DNA of 64,000 bases from positions 62,001 to 126,000 of the forward strand of contig NZ_FOKB01000004.1 of assembly GCF_900111895.1 (NCBI RefSeq), written 5' to 3'. The position numbers and the translations under genes are program-made. The DNA is from Pseudomonas simiae (GTDB lineage Bacteria > Pseudomonadota > Gammaproteobacteria > Pseudomonadales > Pseudomonadaceae). Below, one piece after another: positions 24,326 through 31,934 of the stretch. The notes under the pieces were generated by a model. That model had not been told where the DNA came from, ran no database searches, and saw only the letters and a list, made by a program, of their open reading frames with translations. Position 1 is the stretch's first letter; each line of letters starts with the position of its first letter.

Positions 24326-25422
24326 TTCCCGCTCAGGTACCCGAAGCGCGCTTCGTGCTGACCTACCAGCAACGCAATATCACCCGCGACATCAGCAAGC
24401 ACCTGCTGTCGTTGACCTACTCCGACTTTCTGACGGGTGAGGCTGATAGCCTGGAGGTCGAACTGGAGGACACCGAGGGCAAGTGGCGGGACGCCTGGTA
24501 TCCGGGACATGGCGACACCCTGAAACTGTCCATAGGCTGGGAAGGCAAGCCATTACGGGCGGTGGGCAGCTTTGAAATAGACGAGGTGGAACTGAACTGC
24601 CCGCCGTCGACCATCAGCATTCGTGCCCTCGCTGCCGGCATTCAGACCGCTCTGCGTACCACTGAACATAAAGCCTACGAAAACATGACGCTGGACGTTG
24701 TGGCCAAACAGATTGCCGACCGTCAGGGGCTGGAGCTAGTTGGTCGTATCGAGCCAATCAAACTGGACCGCTTGACTCAACAGGAGTCGGACCTGGCCTT
24801 CCTCCGAAACCTGGCTGGCGAGTACGACTATGCCTTCAAGGTCACCGGCAAACGCATGGTGTTTCACGCAATCAGCGAGCTGGCCAGTGGCGTATCTGTA
24901 GCCAGTTTGATCTTGAAGGACCTCGCCAGCGTGCGATTGCGTGACCAGATTACGGTGGTGCCCAAGGCTATTGAGGTGAAACACAAAGAGCCTGCCAAAA
25001 AACAGTTGATCGCGTACAAGATGGTCAATGGCGAAACCGTTGCCGTGCCCAGCAGTTCCAGCAAGGCCACAACCAGCGCTGACACGAAGAAACAGCGCAA
25101 GCGCAGTGCCTCAGCGGAGGTCGCCAAAGCCAAGGCCAAAGCCGACCTGGCCAAAGCCAACCGCGAGCGAACAACAGGCAGTTGGAGCTGTATGGGGCGC
25201 CCTGACCTTGTCAGCGGCAACATCGTCACCCTGGTGGCCGCTGGCAAACTTGGCGGAAACTACCTGATCACGGCCTCGCATCACCGTGTCAGCCGAACTG
25301 GCTACACCGTGGATAAAGAGCTGTGTCGCATTTCGGCACCCTCGATCAACCTGAGCCTGGCCAACACCAAGCCTGACCTGGCGCTGTCGACCTACGGCAT
25401 CCAACACGAGGTGGTGGCCTGA
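24313..25422 (+). CDS. Baseplate hub protein gpD-like
   Basis: A 369-residue phage late control D/gpD (T4 gp27-like) protein. It has LSLTYSDFLTGEADSLEVEL near residue 32, DVVAKQIADRQGLEL near 130 and QQESDLAFLRNLAGEYDY near 155. A lysine/alanine-rich insert (KAKAKADLAKANRERT) at about 275-292 precedes the C-terminal GSWSCMGRPDLVSGNIV. It forms the central hub with the spike gpV. Confidence 0.9.
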   Translation: MDALIPAQVPEARFVLTYQQRNITRDISKHLLSLTYSDFLTGEADSLEVELEDTEGKWRDAWYPGHGDTLKLSIGWEGKPLRAVGSFEIDEVELNCPPSTISIRALAAGIQTALRTTEHKAYENMTLDVVAKQIADRQGLELVGRIEPIKLDRLTQQESDLAFLRNLAGEYDYAFKVTGKRMVFHAISELASGVSVASLILKDLASVRLRDQITVVPKAIEVKHKEPAKKQLIAYKMVNGETVAVPSSSSKATTSADTKKQRKRSASAEVAKAKAKADLAKANRERTTGSWSCMGRPDLVSGNIVTLVAAGKLGGNYLITASHHRVSRTGYTVDKELCRISAPSINLSLANTKPDLALSTYGIQHEVVA

Positions 25423-25973
25423 TGGGCATTGAGCTTGAGTACGGTGAGATCAGCGCTGTGGATTACCCAACCTGTCGCGTGCGAGTCCGTCTGGATGATC
25501 GTGATGGTGTTGAGAGCTACTGGCTCCACGTGCCACAGCGCAATACGCAGGGTACTCAGCGCCGCCCGCTGATGCCCGAGTTGGGGGAGCAGGTCGCGGT
25601 GCTGCTCGATGCCGATGGTGTCGGTGGTGTGTACCTGGGCGGGATCTACTCGACTGCTGAGCCACCGCCAGTTGTAGATGAAGATACCGACTATGTCCGC
25701 TTCAGCGATGGGACGGTTTCAACCTACGACCGAGCTGCAGGAGTCATGACACTTGATTGTGTTGGGGCATTGCGTGTGAAGTGCGGGCGAAATATCACTG
25801 TTGAAGCCGGAGAGCCGGTCGTGGTCAAGGCGCCTTCAGCAACATTAAATGTGCCTCAGGTCTCCCTGATCGGAGACCTATCAATAACAGGTAGTTTGCT
25901 GGTCGACGGAAGCGTCGAAGCTACCGGCACCATCATGGATGGTGGTGGAAACTCAAACCATCACAGCCATTAG
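25422..25973 (+). CDS. Baseplate spike protein (gpV / Mu gp45-like)
   Basis: A 183-residue protein. The N-terminal OB-fold has CRVRVRLDDRDGVESYWLHV and LMPELGEQVAVLLDADG. The C-terminal beta-helix repeats (LNVPQVSLIGDLSITGSLLV) end in a His-rich tip (NSNHHSH) that would bind an iron ion at the membrane-piercing apex, as in Mu gp45 and P2 gpV. The stop is directly followed by the reverse DUF4145 gene. Confidence 0.92.
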   Translation: MGIELEYGEISAVDYPTCRVRVRLDDRDGVESYWLHVPQRNTQGTQRRPLMPELGEQVAVLLDADGVGGVYLGGIYSTAEPPPVVDEDTDYVRFSDGTVSTYDRAAGVMTLDCVGALRVKCGRNITVEAGEPVVVKAPSATLNVPQVSLIGDLSITGSLLVDGSVEATGTIMDGGGNSNHHSH

Positions 25974-26642
25974 CTAGATGTCCCGTCGTTTGTTTTCAGG
26001 GGTTAATGCACGTATCGCCTCTAATTCTTTCTCTTCTGTAATGCAGTGACGAACGGCAATGTTCAGCAGGGTAAAGAGCGCAAGCGCGACCTCTGGGCTG
26101 TCATTGAGATTGACAGTTCCTGGATGCACCGACTCATTTCCGAAGATACGAATGGTATCGAACGCTTTCAACAGTCGGCTGGGCAACCCCAACTCTACAA
26201 GCTCACCAATTTGGTTGTGGATTTTTCCTGGTTTGCCTAGAAGCTCCTCACAAAGCTTCTGCACACACAGTCGAAGCAGTGCAGCCGCTGCGCGAGGCGA
26301 GTGGCTGAAAACCAATCTGGCTTCTTCATAATCCGCTTTGATCCCTTCAGGCATATCCTCCTCCGCCTGAGGAGCAACACATTCTTGAGGGAATATCAGG
26401 GCTCGAGTGCCACCTAAAAGTCCTAGCAACGGCCTGCCTTCCCTTGATCCCCTGGAGATACCGCTTTCATCATTGATCCAAACACTTGGCTTACGACAGG
26501 CATCACAGAGCGAAAGAGCTATGGACGCGTATTCATTGAGATTCAGAAGCAAGTCGTTCCATTTCATACCGGCAAATGCGCCACAACGCGGGCAATTGAA
26601 GCTGTCCTTTCTGTAACCTGGCGTACCATCGACTTTGCTCAT
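25974..26642 (-). CDS. DUF4145 domain protein, reverse-strand accessory gene
   Basis: A 222-residue protein with an N-terminal zinc-ribbon (CPRCGAFAG near residue 16 and CDACRKP near 46). A C-terminal DUF4145-type domain follows: SPRAAAALLRLCVQKLCEEL, HNQIGELVELGLPSRLLKAF and IRIFGNESVHPG. It lies on the opposite strand between spike and baseplate W genes, is lower in GC by eye, and is not needed for a virion. DUF4145 domains occur in restriction and defence proteins, so a lysogen-expressed defence or exclusion role is plausible. Start taken at the ATG at 26642. Confidence 0.82.
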   Translation of the reverse strand: MSKVDGTPGYRKDSFNCPRCGAFAGMKWNDLLLNLNEYASIALSLCDACRKPSVWINDESGISRGSREGRPLLGLLGGTRALIFPQECVAPQAEEDMPEGIKADYEEARLVFSHSPRAAAALLRLCVQKLCEELLGKPGKIHNQIGELVELGLPSRLLKAFDTIRIFGNESVHPGTVNLNDSPEVALALFTLLNIAVRHCITEEKELEAIRALTPENKRRDI

Positions 26643-26690
26643 TGATACCAACCCATCATCCAGTTGTTTTCGCTAATCTAACTGGATTGG

Positions 26691-26712
26691 TCTTTAAACT
26701 CGATTAAAAGCC
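26691..26712 (+). promoter_or_regulatory. Late-block motif, copy 4 (before baseplate/fibre genes)
   Basis: Contains CTTTAAACTCGATTAAAAG, identical in its core to copy 2. It is followed by the small hairpin CCCAT-C-ATGGG and, 31 bp on, the baseplate W start. It re-establishes rightward transcription after the reverse DUF4145 gene. Confidence 0.68.
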
Positions 26713-26742
26713 ACCGTCAGTTGGTTTTCCCATCATGGGCGC

Positions 26743-27120
26743 ATGACGACGCCCACTCCCTACACCAGCATCACCGCCGCCCACTGGCAGCCCGCCCTCG
26801 GCACGTCCGGCGAGGTGGTCGAAGGTCTGCGCGACATCGACCAGGCTATCCGCATCATCCTGACCACCCCCAAGGGCAGCGATGCACACCGGCCTGAGTT
26901 CGGCAGCGACCTACATCTATATATCGACTGGCCCACAAACCGAGTCACTCCGCACCTGGTGCGTGAAGCCGTCGACGCCATTCGCCGCTGGGAAACCCGC
27001 GTATCAGTCGTCCAGGTACAAGTCAGCATTGATGTCGAGCACATCACTGTGCGTGTGCAATGGCGTGTAGCCGACGGCATTCCTCAACTGACCGAGGTGC
27101 CATATGCGCGAGCTGCCTAA
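26743..27120 (+). CDS. Baseplate protein W (GPW/gp25 family, Mu gp46-like)
   Basis: A 125-residue T4 gp25-like baseplate wedge protein: GLRDIDQAIRIILTTPKGSD, then HRPEFGSDLHLYIDWPTN, the diagnostic RPEFGSxL segment. The C-terminus is beta-rich. No clear ribosome site precedes the ATG. It overlaps the J-like gene by 17 bp. Confidence 0.92.
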   Translation: MTTPTPYTSITAAHWQPALGTSGEVVEGLRDIDQAIRIILTTPKGSDAHRPEFGSDLHLYIDWPTNRVTPHLVREAVDAIRRWETRVSVVQVQVSIDVEHITVRVQWRVADGIPQLTEVPYARAA

Positions 27121-28225
27121 ACCCGAGTTCGTGAAAATCGACCCCGCAGAGATCGAGGCCGAGCTAATTGCCCTCTACGAGCGAGACTCAGGCAAATCGC
27201 TGTTCCCGGCTCAGATTGAGCGCCTGTTCATTAACCAGGTGGCCTATTCCGAGGCCCGTATCAAGGCAGCGATTCAGAGCGCCGGGGAAAAGCTCCTGGT
27301 GCGTTTCAGCGCTGGTCCAATCCTAGATTACCTGGGCGACCTGGTCGGCACCCCCCGGTTGTTGGCGGTTGGAGCAGTCAGCCCCTTCTTGTTCGTTGCA
27401 TCGCAGCCGCAGCCCCAGGATCGCCTGATTCCGAAAAACACACGGATCACCAATCAAAACGGTGCTGTAGCGTTCCTCACGCGCCAGGACGCGGTAATTA
27501 AGGCAGGGACACTTTCAGTACAAGTGTCTGCGATCTGCGAAACAGTGGGTGTGGTTGGAAATGGTTGGGCTATCGGCCAGATCAACACCTTGGTTGGCCA
27601 ACCGTTCGTTGGGCTGACTGCGAGCAACAGCGCCATACCGGCCGATGGCGTTGAGGACGAGTCTGATGACCGCTATAAGCAACGGATCATACTTGCCCCT
27701 GAGGCTTACACCACTGCAGGCAGTCGCGGTGCATACAGATACCACGCGCTGTCAGTTCACCAGTCCATCATTGATGTGGCAGTGCGTGGCCCCGACGACG
27801 GCCTGCCAGATGGCGAGGTCGCGATTCACCCGCTGACTGAAGCAGGAATGCCCACGACGAACCTTCTGGAACAAGTCGAAAGCTATCTGAGCGGGGAAAA
27901 GTTGCGCCCCTTGTGTGACACGGTACGAGCCCAGATGCCAGCCAGGACAGACTGGCGTATCAAGTCGCATATCACCCTTTACTCCTGGGCCGACAAGGAA
28001 TCCACGCTGGCTGCTGTGCAAGGGGCGGCTGAGGTTTACGCGCAGGAGCTGCGTGTCGGGCTTGGCATAGACATCGTTCCTGAGCAACTCAACGCCAGGC
28101 TTCAAGTGGCGGGCGTGTATCGATCTGCCCTGGAGTTACCGGCTGCAACGCTAGACCTCCCACGCCATGGCTGGGCGGATTGCTCCAGCATCGAGATCCT
28201 TTACTCGGGGACCGCCGATGGCTGA
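27104..28225 (+). CDS. Baseplate protein J-like (Mu gp47-like)
   Basis: A 373-residue protein with baseplate J signatures: FINQVAYSEARIKAAIQSAG near residue 43, GDLVGTPRL near 80, and GVEDESDDRYKQRIILAPEA near 182. It forms the baseplate wedges with W and I. Order W-J-I matches Mu and P2. Overlaps the I-like gene by 8 bp. Confidence 0.92.
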   Translation: MRELPKPEFVKIDPAEIEAELIALYERDSGKSLFPAQIERLFINQVAYSEARIKAAIQSAGEKLLVRFSAGPILDYLGDLVGTPRLLAVGAVSPFLFVASQPQPQDRLIPKNTRITNQNGAVAFLTRQDAVIKAGTLSVQVSAICETVGVVGNGWAIGQINTLVGQPFVGLTASNSAIPADGVEDESDDRYKQRIILAPEAYTTAGSRGAYRYHALSVHQSIIDVAVRGPDDGLPDGEVAIHPLTEAGMPTTNLLEQVESYLSGEKLRPLCDTVRAQMPARTDWRIKSHITLYSWADKESTLAAVQGAAEVYAQELRVGLGIDIVPEQLNARLQVAGVYRSALELPAATLDLPRHGWADCSSIEILYSGTADG

Positions 28226-28802
28226 TCTGACATTACCGCCCGCACTGGCGGGCGATGAGCGTTTTTCACTGCTGTGCAAGCTGTTGGAAGAGCGACATGC
28301 CGACATTGATCTGAACCCAATGCTGGTCTACCTCGTCGACTTGGTAAAGGCACCGTTGCTTCCCGTGCTGGCCGACCAGTTCAGCCTGCTTGATGAGGCA
28401 GTCTGGATTTTGGCTGAGTCGGAGGATGCCCGTAGAAACTTGATCAAAAACGCTGTCGAGTTGCACCGCTATAAGGGAACGCCCTGGGCGATCCGCGAGA
28501 TCATTCGCTTGCTGGGCTTCGGTGAGGTCGAACTCCAGGAAGGGCTCGGAGGACGCACTTACGACGGCAGCATCGCCTTCGACGGGCTTTATGTATATGG
28601 CGATTCCCGCGCTTGGGCTGCCTATCGCGTGATTTTCAAAGACCCCATTACCAACGACCAGGCGGACGTTATACGCCGTATGTTGTCCTCCATCGCGCCT
28701 GCAGGGCGTCGCCTTGCCTCGCTTGAATACCAGGCCGCGGCCATTCGATACAACGGCACCGCTCGCTATGACGGGCTGTACAACCATGGGAGCAGTGCTT
28801 AA
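28218..28802 (+). CDS. Tail protein I-like (Mu gp48-like)
   Basis: A 194-residue protein of the phage tail protein I family. It has LCKLLEERHADIDLNPMLVY near residue 20, LPVLADQFSLLDEAVWILAE near 50 and HRYKGTPWAIREIIRLLGFG near 85. The start is set at the ATG at 28218, which overlaps the J stop; the open frame upstream is a shadow of J. It connects baseplate and fibre. Confidence 0.9.
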   Translation: MADLTLPPALAGDERFSLLCKLLEERHADIDLNPMLVYLVDLVKAPLLPVLADQFSLLDEAVWILAESEDARRNLIKNAVELHRYKGTPWAIREIIRLLGFGEVELQEGLGGRTYDGSIAFDGLYVYGDSRAWAAYRVIFKDPITNDQADVIRRMLSSIAPAGRRLASLEYQAAAIRYNGTARYDGLYNHGSSA

Positions 28803-30241
28803 TGGCTAACTTGCCGGAAACAGAAGACTTTGCTGAGGGCACTTATCAGATCGAAACGTCTGATCGCGTCCTGGGTGGGCCTGGTGGCATCGCCAACAAA
28901 CAGGCAGAGCAGTTGGGTAATCGGACAGCCTGGTTAAGAGCGGCGATTGCGAAAATCATCGACGGTACGACGACGGTAGGTAAAGCGACTCGATTGGCGG
29001 CTTCCCGAACTCTAAAGTTCAAGGGAGCGGTAAGTGGAAGTGGTAGCTATGACGGTACTGGCGATACAGAAATAGCGTTAACGCTCGTTGATACCGGTGT
29101 CGCAGCAGGTACTTACACCAAGGTCACTATCAATGTTAAAGGCTTGGTGACGGGAGCAAGTAATCCAACAACCCTGGCCGGTTATGGCATCACAGATGCC
29201 TTCACCAAGCCCGAGACTACGTCTGCGATTCAGCAGGCAATATCGAACCTCGTGAACTCGTCACCGGCAGCACTAGACACACTCTACGAGCTTGCCGCTG
29301 CTCTGGGCAATGACCCGAACTTTGCTACGACCATGACTAACGCTTTGGCGGCTAAGGCCAACAAGGCGACGTCGTTGGGCGGCTATGGCATCTCGGACGC
29401 TTACACCAAGACCCAGGTAGACAACTCCCTTTCTGGGAAGCTGCCAACATCCGGCGGTCCTTACTCGCCTAGTTTATACAGCATATGTATTACTGCTAAC
29501 TCTTTGCCTATTAACAACCCAGGGGCATTCGTTTCATACGGAACTGACGGGCAGTTTACTAACGCTTTCAATTCGGTTTGCAATCGAAGTTCAGGAACTG
29601 GTGGATTTACTTGGCGAACTGTTAACGCCGATAACTCCGTCACCGGCCCTACGATGACGTACAGCTACAGCGGGATTCTGACGGTCCCGACAGCGCTGTT
29701 TGTTCCTGCAATAACCAGCAACACAGCCGTGTCGACGCAAGGCCCAGGCTACTCGGGTCCGTATATTGCTAACTGCGCGTTTGTAGCCACCTCTGTGGCT
29801 GGCCGTCTTGGGGCAGACAACGCAGACTTCGCTGGGTTTGTTGATGCATCACCGACTGCTGCGCCATACATGCGCAGAACCATAAATAGTGAGGTCGTCA
29901 GACTTCGGCCGGCGTCTGTCGTTGACGCGGCAAACTTAACCGCTAACGGCTATACAAAAAATATTGACACCGGAGAAATTGTTCAATGGAAAGAGGTGCT
30001 CATTGGGGACATCCCAGGAGGTGGCGCCACCATAGATGTGACTTGGCCATTCGCATTTCCTAATGCCTTTATCAATGTCACGTCTATCGTCCTGCGGAGT
30101 AACGATGCATCCGTACGACACATAACAACGGCTTATTACTCTATGGGAACCGTTAATGGATGCCGATTACAAGTTGATGAGGCTCAACAATCGGTCCAGC
30201 CAGCATCACTGACGGCCATCATCACAGCTCGCGGGAGATAA
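28802..30241 (+). CDS. Tail fibre protein
   Basis: A 479-residue fibre. The N-terminal part (about 1-130) attaches to the baseplate. Two copies of a GYGI(T/S)DA(F/Y)TK motif, near residues 130 and 198, flank a helical segment (ALDTLYELAAALGNDPNFAT), a pattern common in myovirus and R-type pyocin fibres. From about base 29460 the composition becomes more A/T-rich, so the receptor-binding tip may have a separate origin. It determines host range. Confidence 0.9.
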   Translation: MANLPETEDFAEGTYQIETSDRVLGGPGGIANKQAEQLGNRTAWLRAAIAKIIDGTTTVGKATRLAASRTLKFKGAVSGSGSYDGTGDTEIALTLVDTGVAAGTYTKVTINVKGLVTGASNPTTLAGYGITDAFTKPETTSAIQQAISNLVNSSPAALDTLYELAAALGNDPNFATTMTNALAAKANKATSLGGYGISDAYTKTQVDNSLSGKLPTSGGPYSPSLYSICITANSLPINNPGAFVSYGTDGQFTNAFNSVCNRSSGTGGFTWRTVNADNSVTGPTMTYSYSGILTVPTALFVPAITSNTAVSTQGPGYSGPYIANCAFVATSVAGRLGADNADFAGFVDASPTAAPYMRRTINSEVVRLRPASVVDAANLTANGYTKNIDTGEIVQWKEVLIGDIPGGGATIDVTWPFAFPNAFINVTSIVLRSNDASVRHITTAYYSMGTVNGCRLQVDEAQQSVQPASLTAIITARGR

Positions 30242-30244
30242 CAA

Positions 30245-30988
30245 TTGAAGATTTTTTACAGCGCGCGGGAGAATGTTTTTTATCGTGACGACTTCCATGG
30301 CACTCGACTGATATCGATCCCCGATCCAGATTGGAAGCCGCCGATGATTAAAGTGCCGGACCCTGCATGGAGTACTCCGGTGGTAAAGGGGCCAATGCCT
30401 GGCTGGAGTCGACCGTTGGTTGAGGTTCCGAACCCGGAGTGGAAAGAGGGGGCCGTTGATGTCCCGGAGACGGTTTTGGTTCCTGACGTGAATGCGGTAG
30501 CTCCTACTGTAGATATTCCTGATCTTGAAGCCGTGCAACCATTGATTGATACGCCTGATCCGTCCGCTGTTGCACCATTAATTGAGGTGCCAAACCCCAA
30601 TTGCTTGTTACCTGCGGAAGACGAACTTGTCGATGTTTCAGAGGATGAGCATCGGGCTATCGAAGCGACTATTGCCACAAGCTTTTCAGTATTGACCAGC
30701 GATGAGCAAGGGCGCCCTAAGGCTGTTCCTGCTCCAGGGCCAACACCGGAAGAAATGGCACGCCGCGAGCGTGCCTTGCGAGATAAAGCGCTGCTGCTTA
30801 CTGACCCACTGATTGCACGTCACCGGGATGAAGTTGAGGCCGAGCGTCCGACAACACTCACCATCGCGCAATATAAGCAGTTGCAGGCCTACCGGCAGGA
30901 CCTGCGCGACTGGCCTGAGTCGACATACTTCCCTTCACTAGAGAAGCGCCCAGTGCGCCCTGAGTGGCTTGTTTCACTACTCGGGTGA
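30245..30988 (+). CDS. Tail fibre assembly chaperone with proline-rich repeats
   Basis: A 247-residue protein starting at TTG behind GAG, right after the fibre gene. The C-terminal half (about 130-247) resembles phage tail-fibre assembly chaperones (ALRDKALLLTDPLIARHRDE, then LTIAQYKQLQAYRQDLRDWP). The N-terminal half holds about eight tandem units of about 12 residues, such as IPDPDWKPP, VPDPAWSTP and VPNPEWKEG. The tryptophan is lost in later units (IPDLEAVQP, TPDPSAVAP). The repeat region is unlike the short linker of most family members. Confidence 0.8.
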   Translation: MKIFYSARENVFYRDDFHGTRLISIPDPDWKPPMIKVPDPAWSTPVVKGPMPGWSRPLVEVPNPEWKEGAVDVPETVLVPDVNAVAPTVDIPDLEAVQPLIDTPDPSAVAPLIEVPNPNCLLPAEDELVDVSEDEHRAIEATIATSFSVLTSDEQGRPKAVPAPGPTPEEMARRERALRDKALLLTDPLIARHRDEVEAERPTTLTIAQYKQLQAYRQDLRDWPESTYFPSLEKRPVRPEWLVSLLG

Positions 30989-31160
30989 TGTAGTCCTGAT
31001 CGGTGGTGGTAAGGGTTTTAATGCGGAGGATGGCTCGATCATCATTTTGGATGTTCAGACCAACCTTCTGACCTGTTTTGACATTCTGTTGCAAGGGATG
31101 CAAAAGATCCTGAAGTGGTTTATCTCAGTTTACAGCGTGAGTTTTTCGCGCTCGGCATCA
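30989..31160. other. Right end region of the prophage (candidate attR side)
   Basis: The region holds no gene I can support. Read on the minus strand from 31160 it begins TGATGCCGAGCGCGAAAAAC. From memory, the Mu right end begins TGAAGCGGCGCACGAAAAAC, identical at 16 of 20 positions. The prophage therefore probably ends at 31160 (plus strand ...GGCATCA, then host ATTCGCGG). Internal transposase sites may lie within the 172 bp. The left end and target duplication cannot be checked because they lie outside the window. Confidence 0.6.
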
Positions 31161-31187
31161 ATTCGCGGCGCTCGACGTTTAAAGGAT

Positions 31188-31748
31188 ATGCCCATGCACG
31201 CCCACCCCCTCACCCCTGCCGAATTCGAGTTCATCGAAAACACCCTGCTCAAGTACGGCGACGACCATTCGGTGCTGAACCTGGCCGAACTCGACGGCTA
31301 CTTCACCGCCTTGGTGTCCAGCCCGGCGCAGGTGGATGTGGCTGAGTGGTTCCCGGCGATCTGGGGCGGCCAGAACCCGGAGTGGAACAACATGGATGAA
31401 GCGCAAAGCTTCCTCGAACTGTGCGTGCGCCACATCAACACCCTGGCAAGCCAGCTGGCCACCGATGCCCAGGGCTTCAAGGCTCGCTTCGACGAAACCG
31501 AACACCAGGGCCAGAACGTGACCCTGGCCGAAGAATGGTGTTTTGGCTACATCCGCGGCGCGGCCATCGGCAACTGGCCGGCGCTGCCGGCAGAACAGGC
31601 AGCACTGCTGGAAAAAATCTCCTGGTGCGCCGAACAGGACAACTTCGAACTGCCCGCCGACCTGGACGTGCAAGCACACCAGCAACGCGTCAGCGAACTC
31701 GAACCGGCAGCACGAGCACTGCACGCGTATTGGTTGGCGAAGCGGTAA
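31188..31748 (+). CDS. UPF0149 (YgfB/YecA) family protein
   Basis: A 186-residue host protein. It has the family start EFEFIENTLLKYGDDHSVLN and LAELDGYFTALVSSPAQVDV, then AEEWCFGYIRGAAIGNWPAL near residue 115. The C-terminal zinc-binding SEC-C motif of longer YecA proteins is absent. The start at 31188 follows AAAGGA; the frame upstream runs into prophage DNA and is not used. The prophage end lies 27 bp upstream, so its native promoter may have been displaced. Confidence 0.85.
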   Translation: MPMHAHPLTPAEFEFIENTLLKYGDDHSVLNLAELDGYFTALVSSPAQVDVAEWFPAIWGGQNPEWNNMDEAQSFLELCVRHINTLASQLATDAQGFKARFDETEHQGQNVTLAEEWCFGYIRGAAIGNWPALPAEQAALLEKISWCAEQDNFELPADLDVQAHQQRVSELEPAARALHAYWLAKR

Positions 31749-31784
31749 AGGACTGCTGGGCGTATCAGAGGGAGCGAGGCGCCT

Positions 31785-31812
31785 GCATCGCAGGCACGCC
31801 AGTTCCCACATA
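31785..31812. repeat. Partial REP-like sequence
   Basis: The segment GCATCGCAGGCACGCCAGTT plus CCCACA resembles one arm of Pseudomonas REP elements (typically CGCxxGCAAGCCxGCTCCCACA). No second arm is clear. It sits between the UPF0149 gene and aroA, where no gene is seen over 186 bp. Confidence 0.4.
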
Positions 31813-31934
31813 CACCGAGTAAATATCAGCGGCCACGACCCCAAGCTCGACAAGCACGGCGTCTATGCCCGATTATTCCAGTCCGCCCGTCGGCCACTCC
31901 GTTCCACCTTGCCTTGAATCAGGAGCCTTGTACC

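Noticed and set aside
30858..31103. Minus-strand frame at the prophage end (TTG start, about 45 protein-like residues before overlap with the fibre chaperone)
   Set aside because: No ribosome site, weak start, and overlap with a real gene; a mom-like gene at the phage end could not be recognised.
30969..31187. Upstream extension of the UPF0149 frame into phage DNA
   Set aside because: The family's natural N-terminus and AAAGGA site fit the ATG at 31188; the extension crosses the inferred prophage end.
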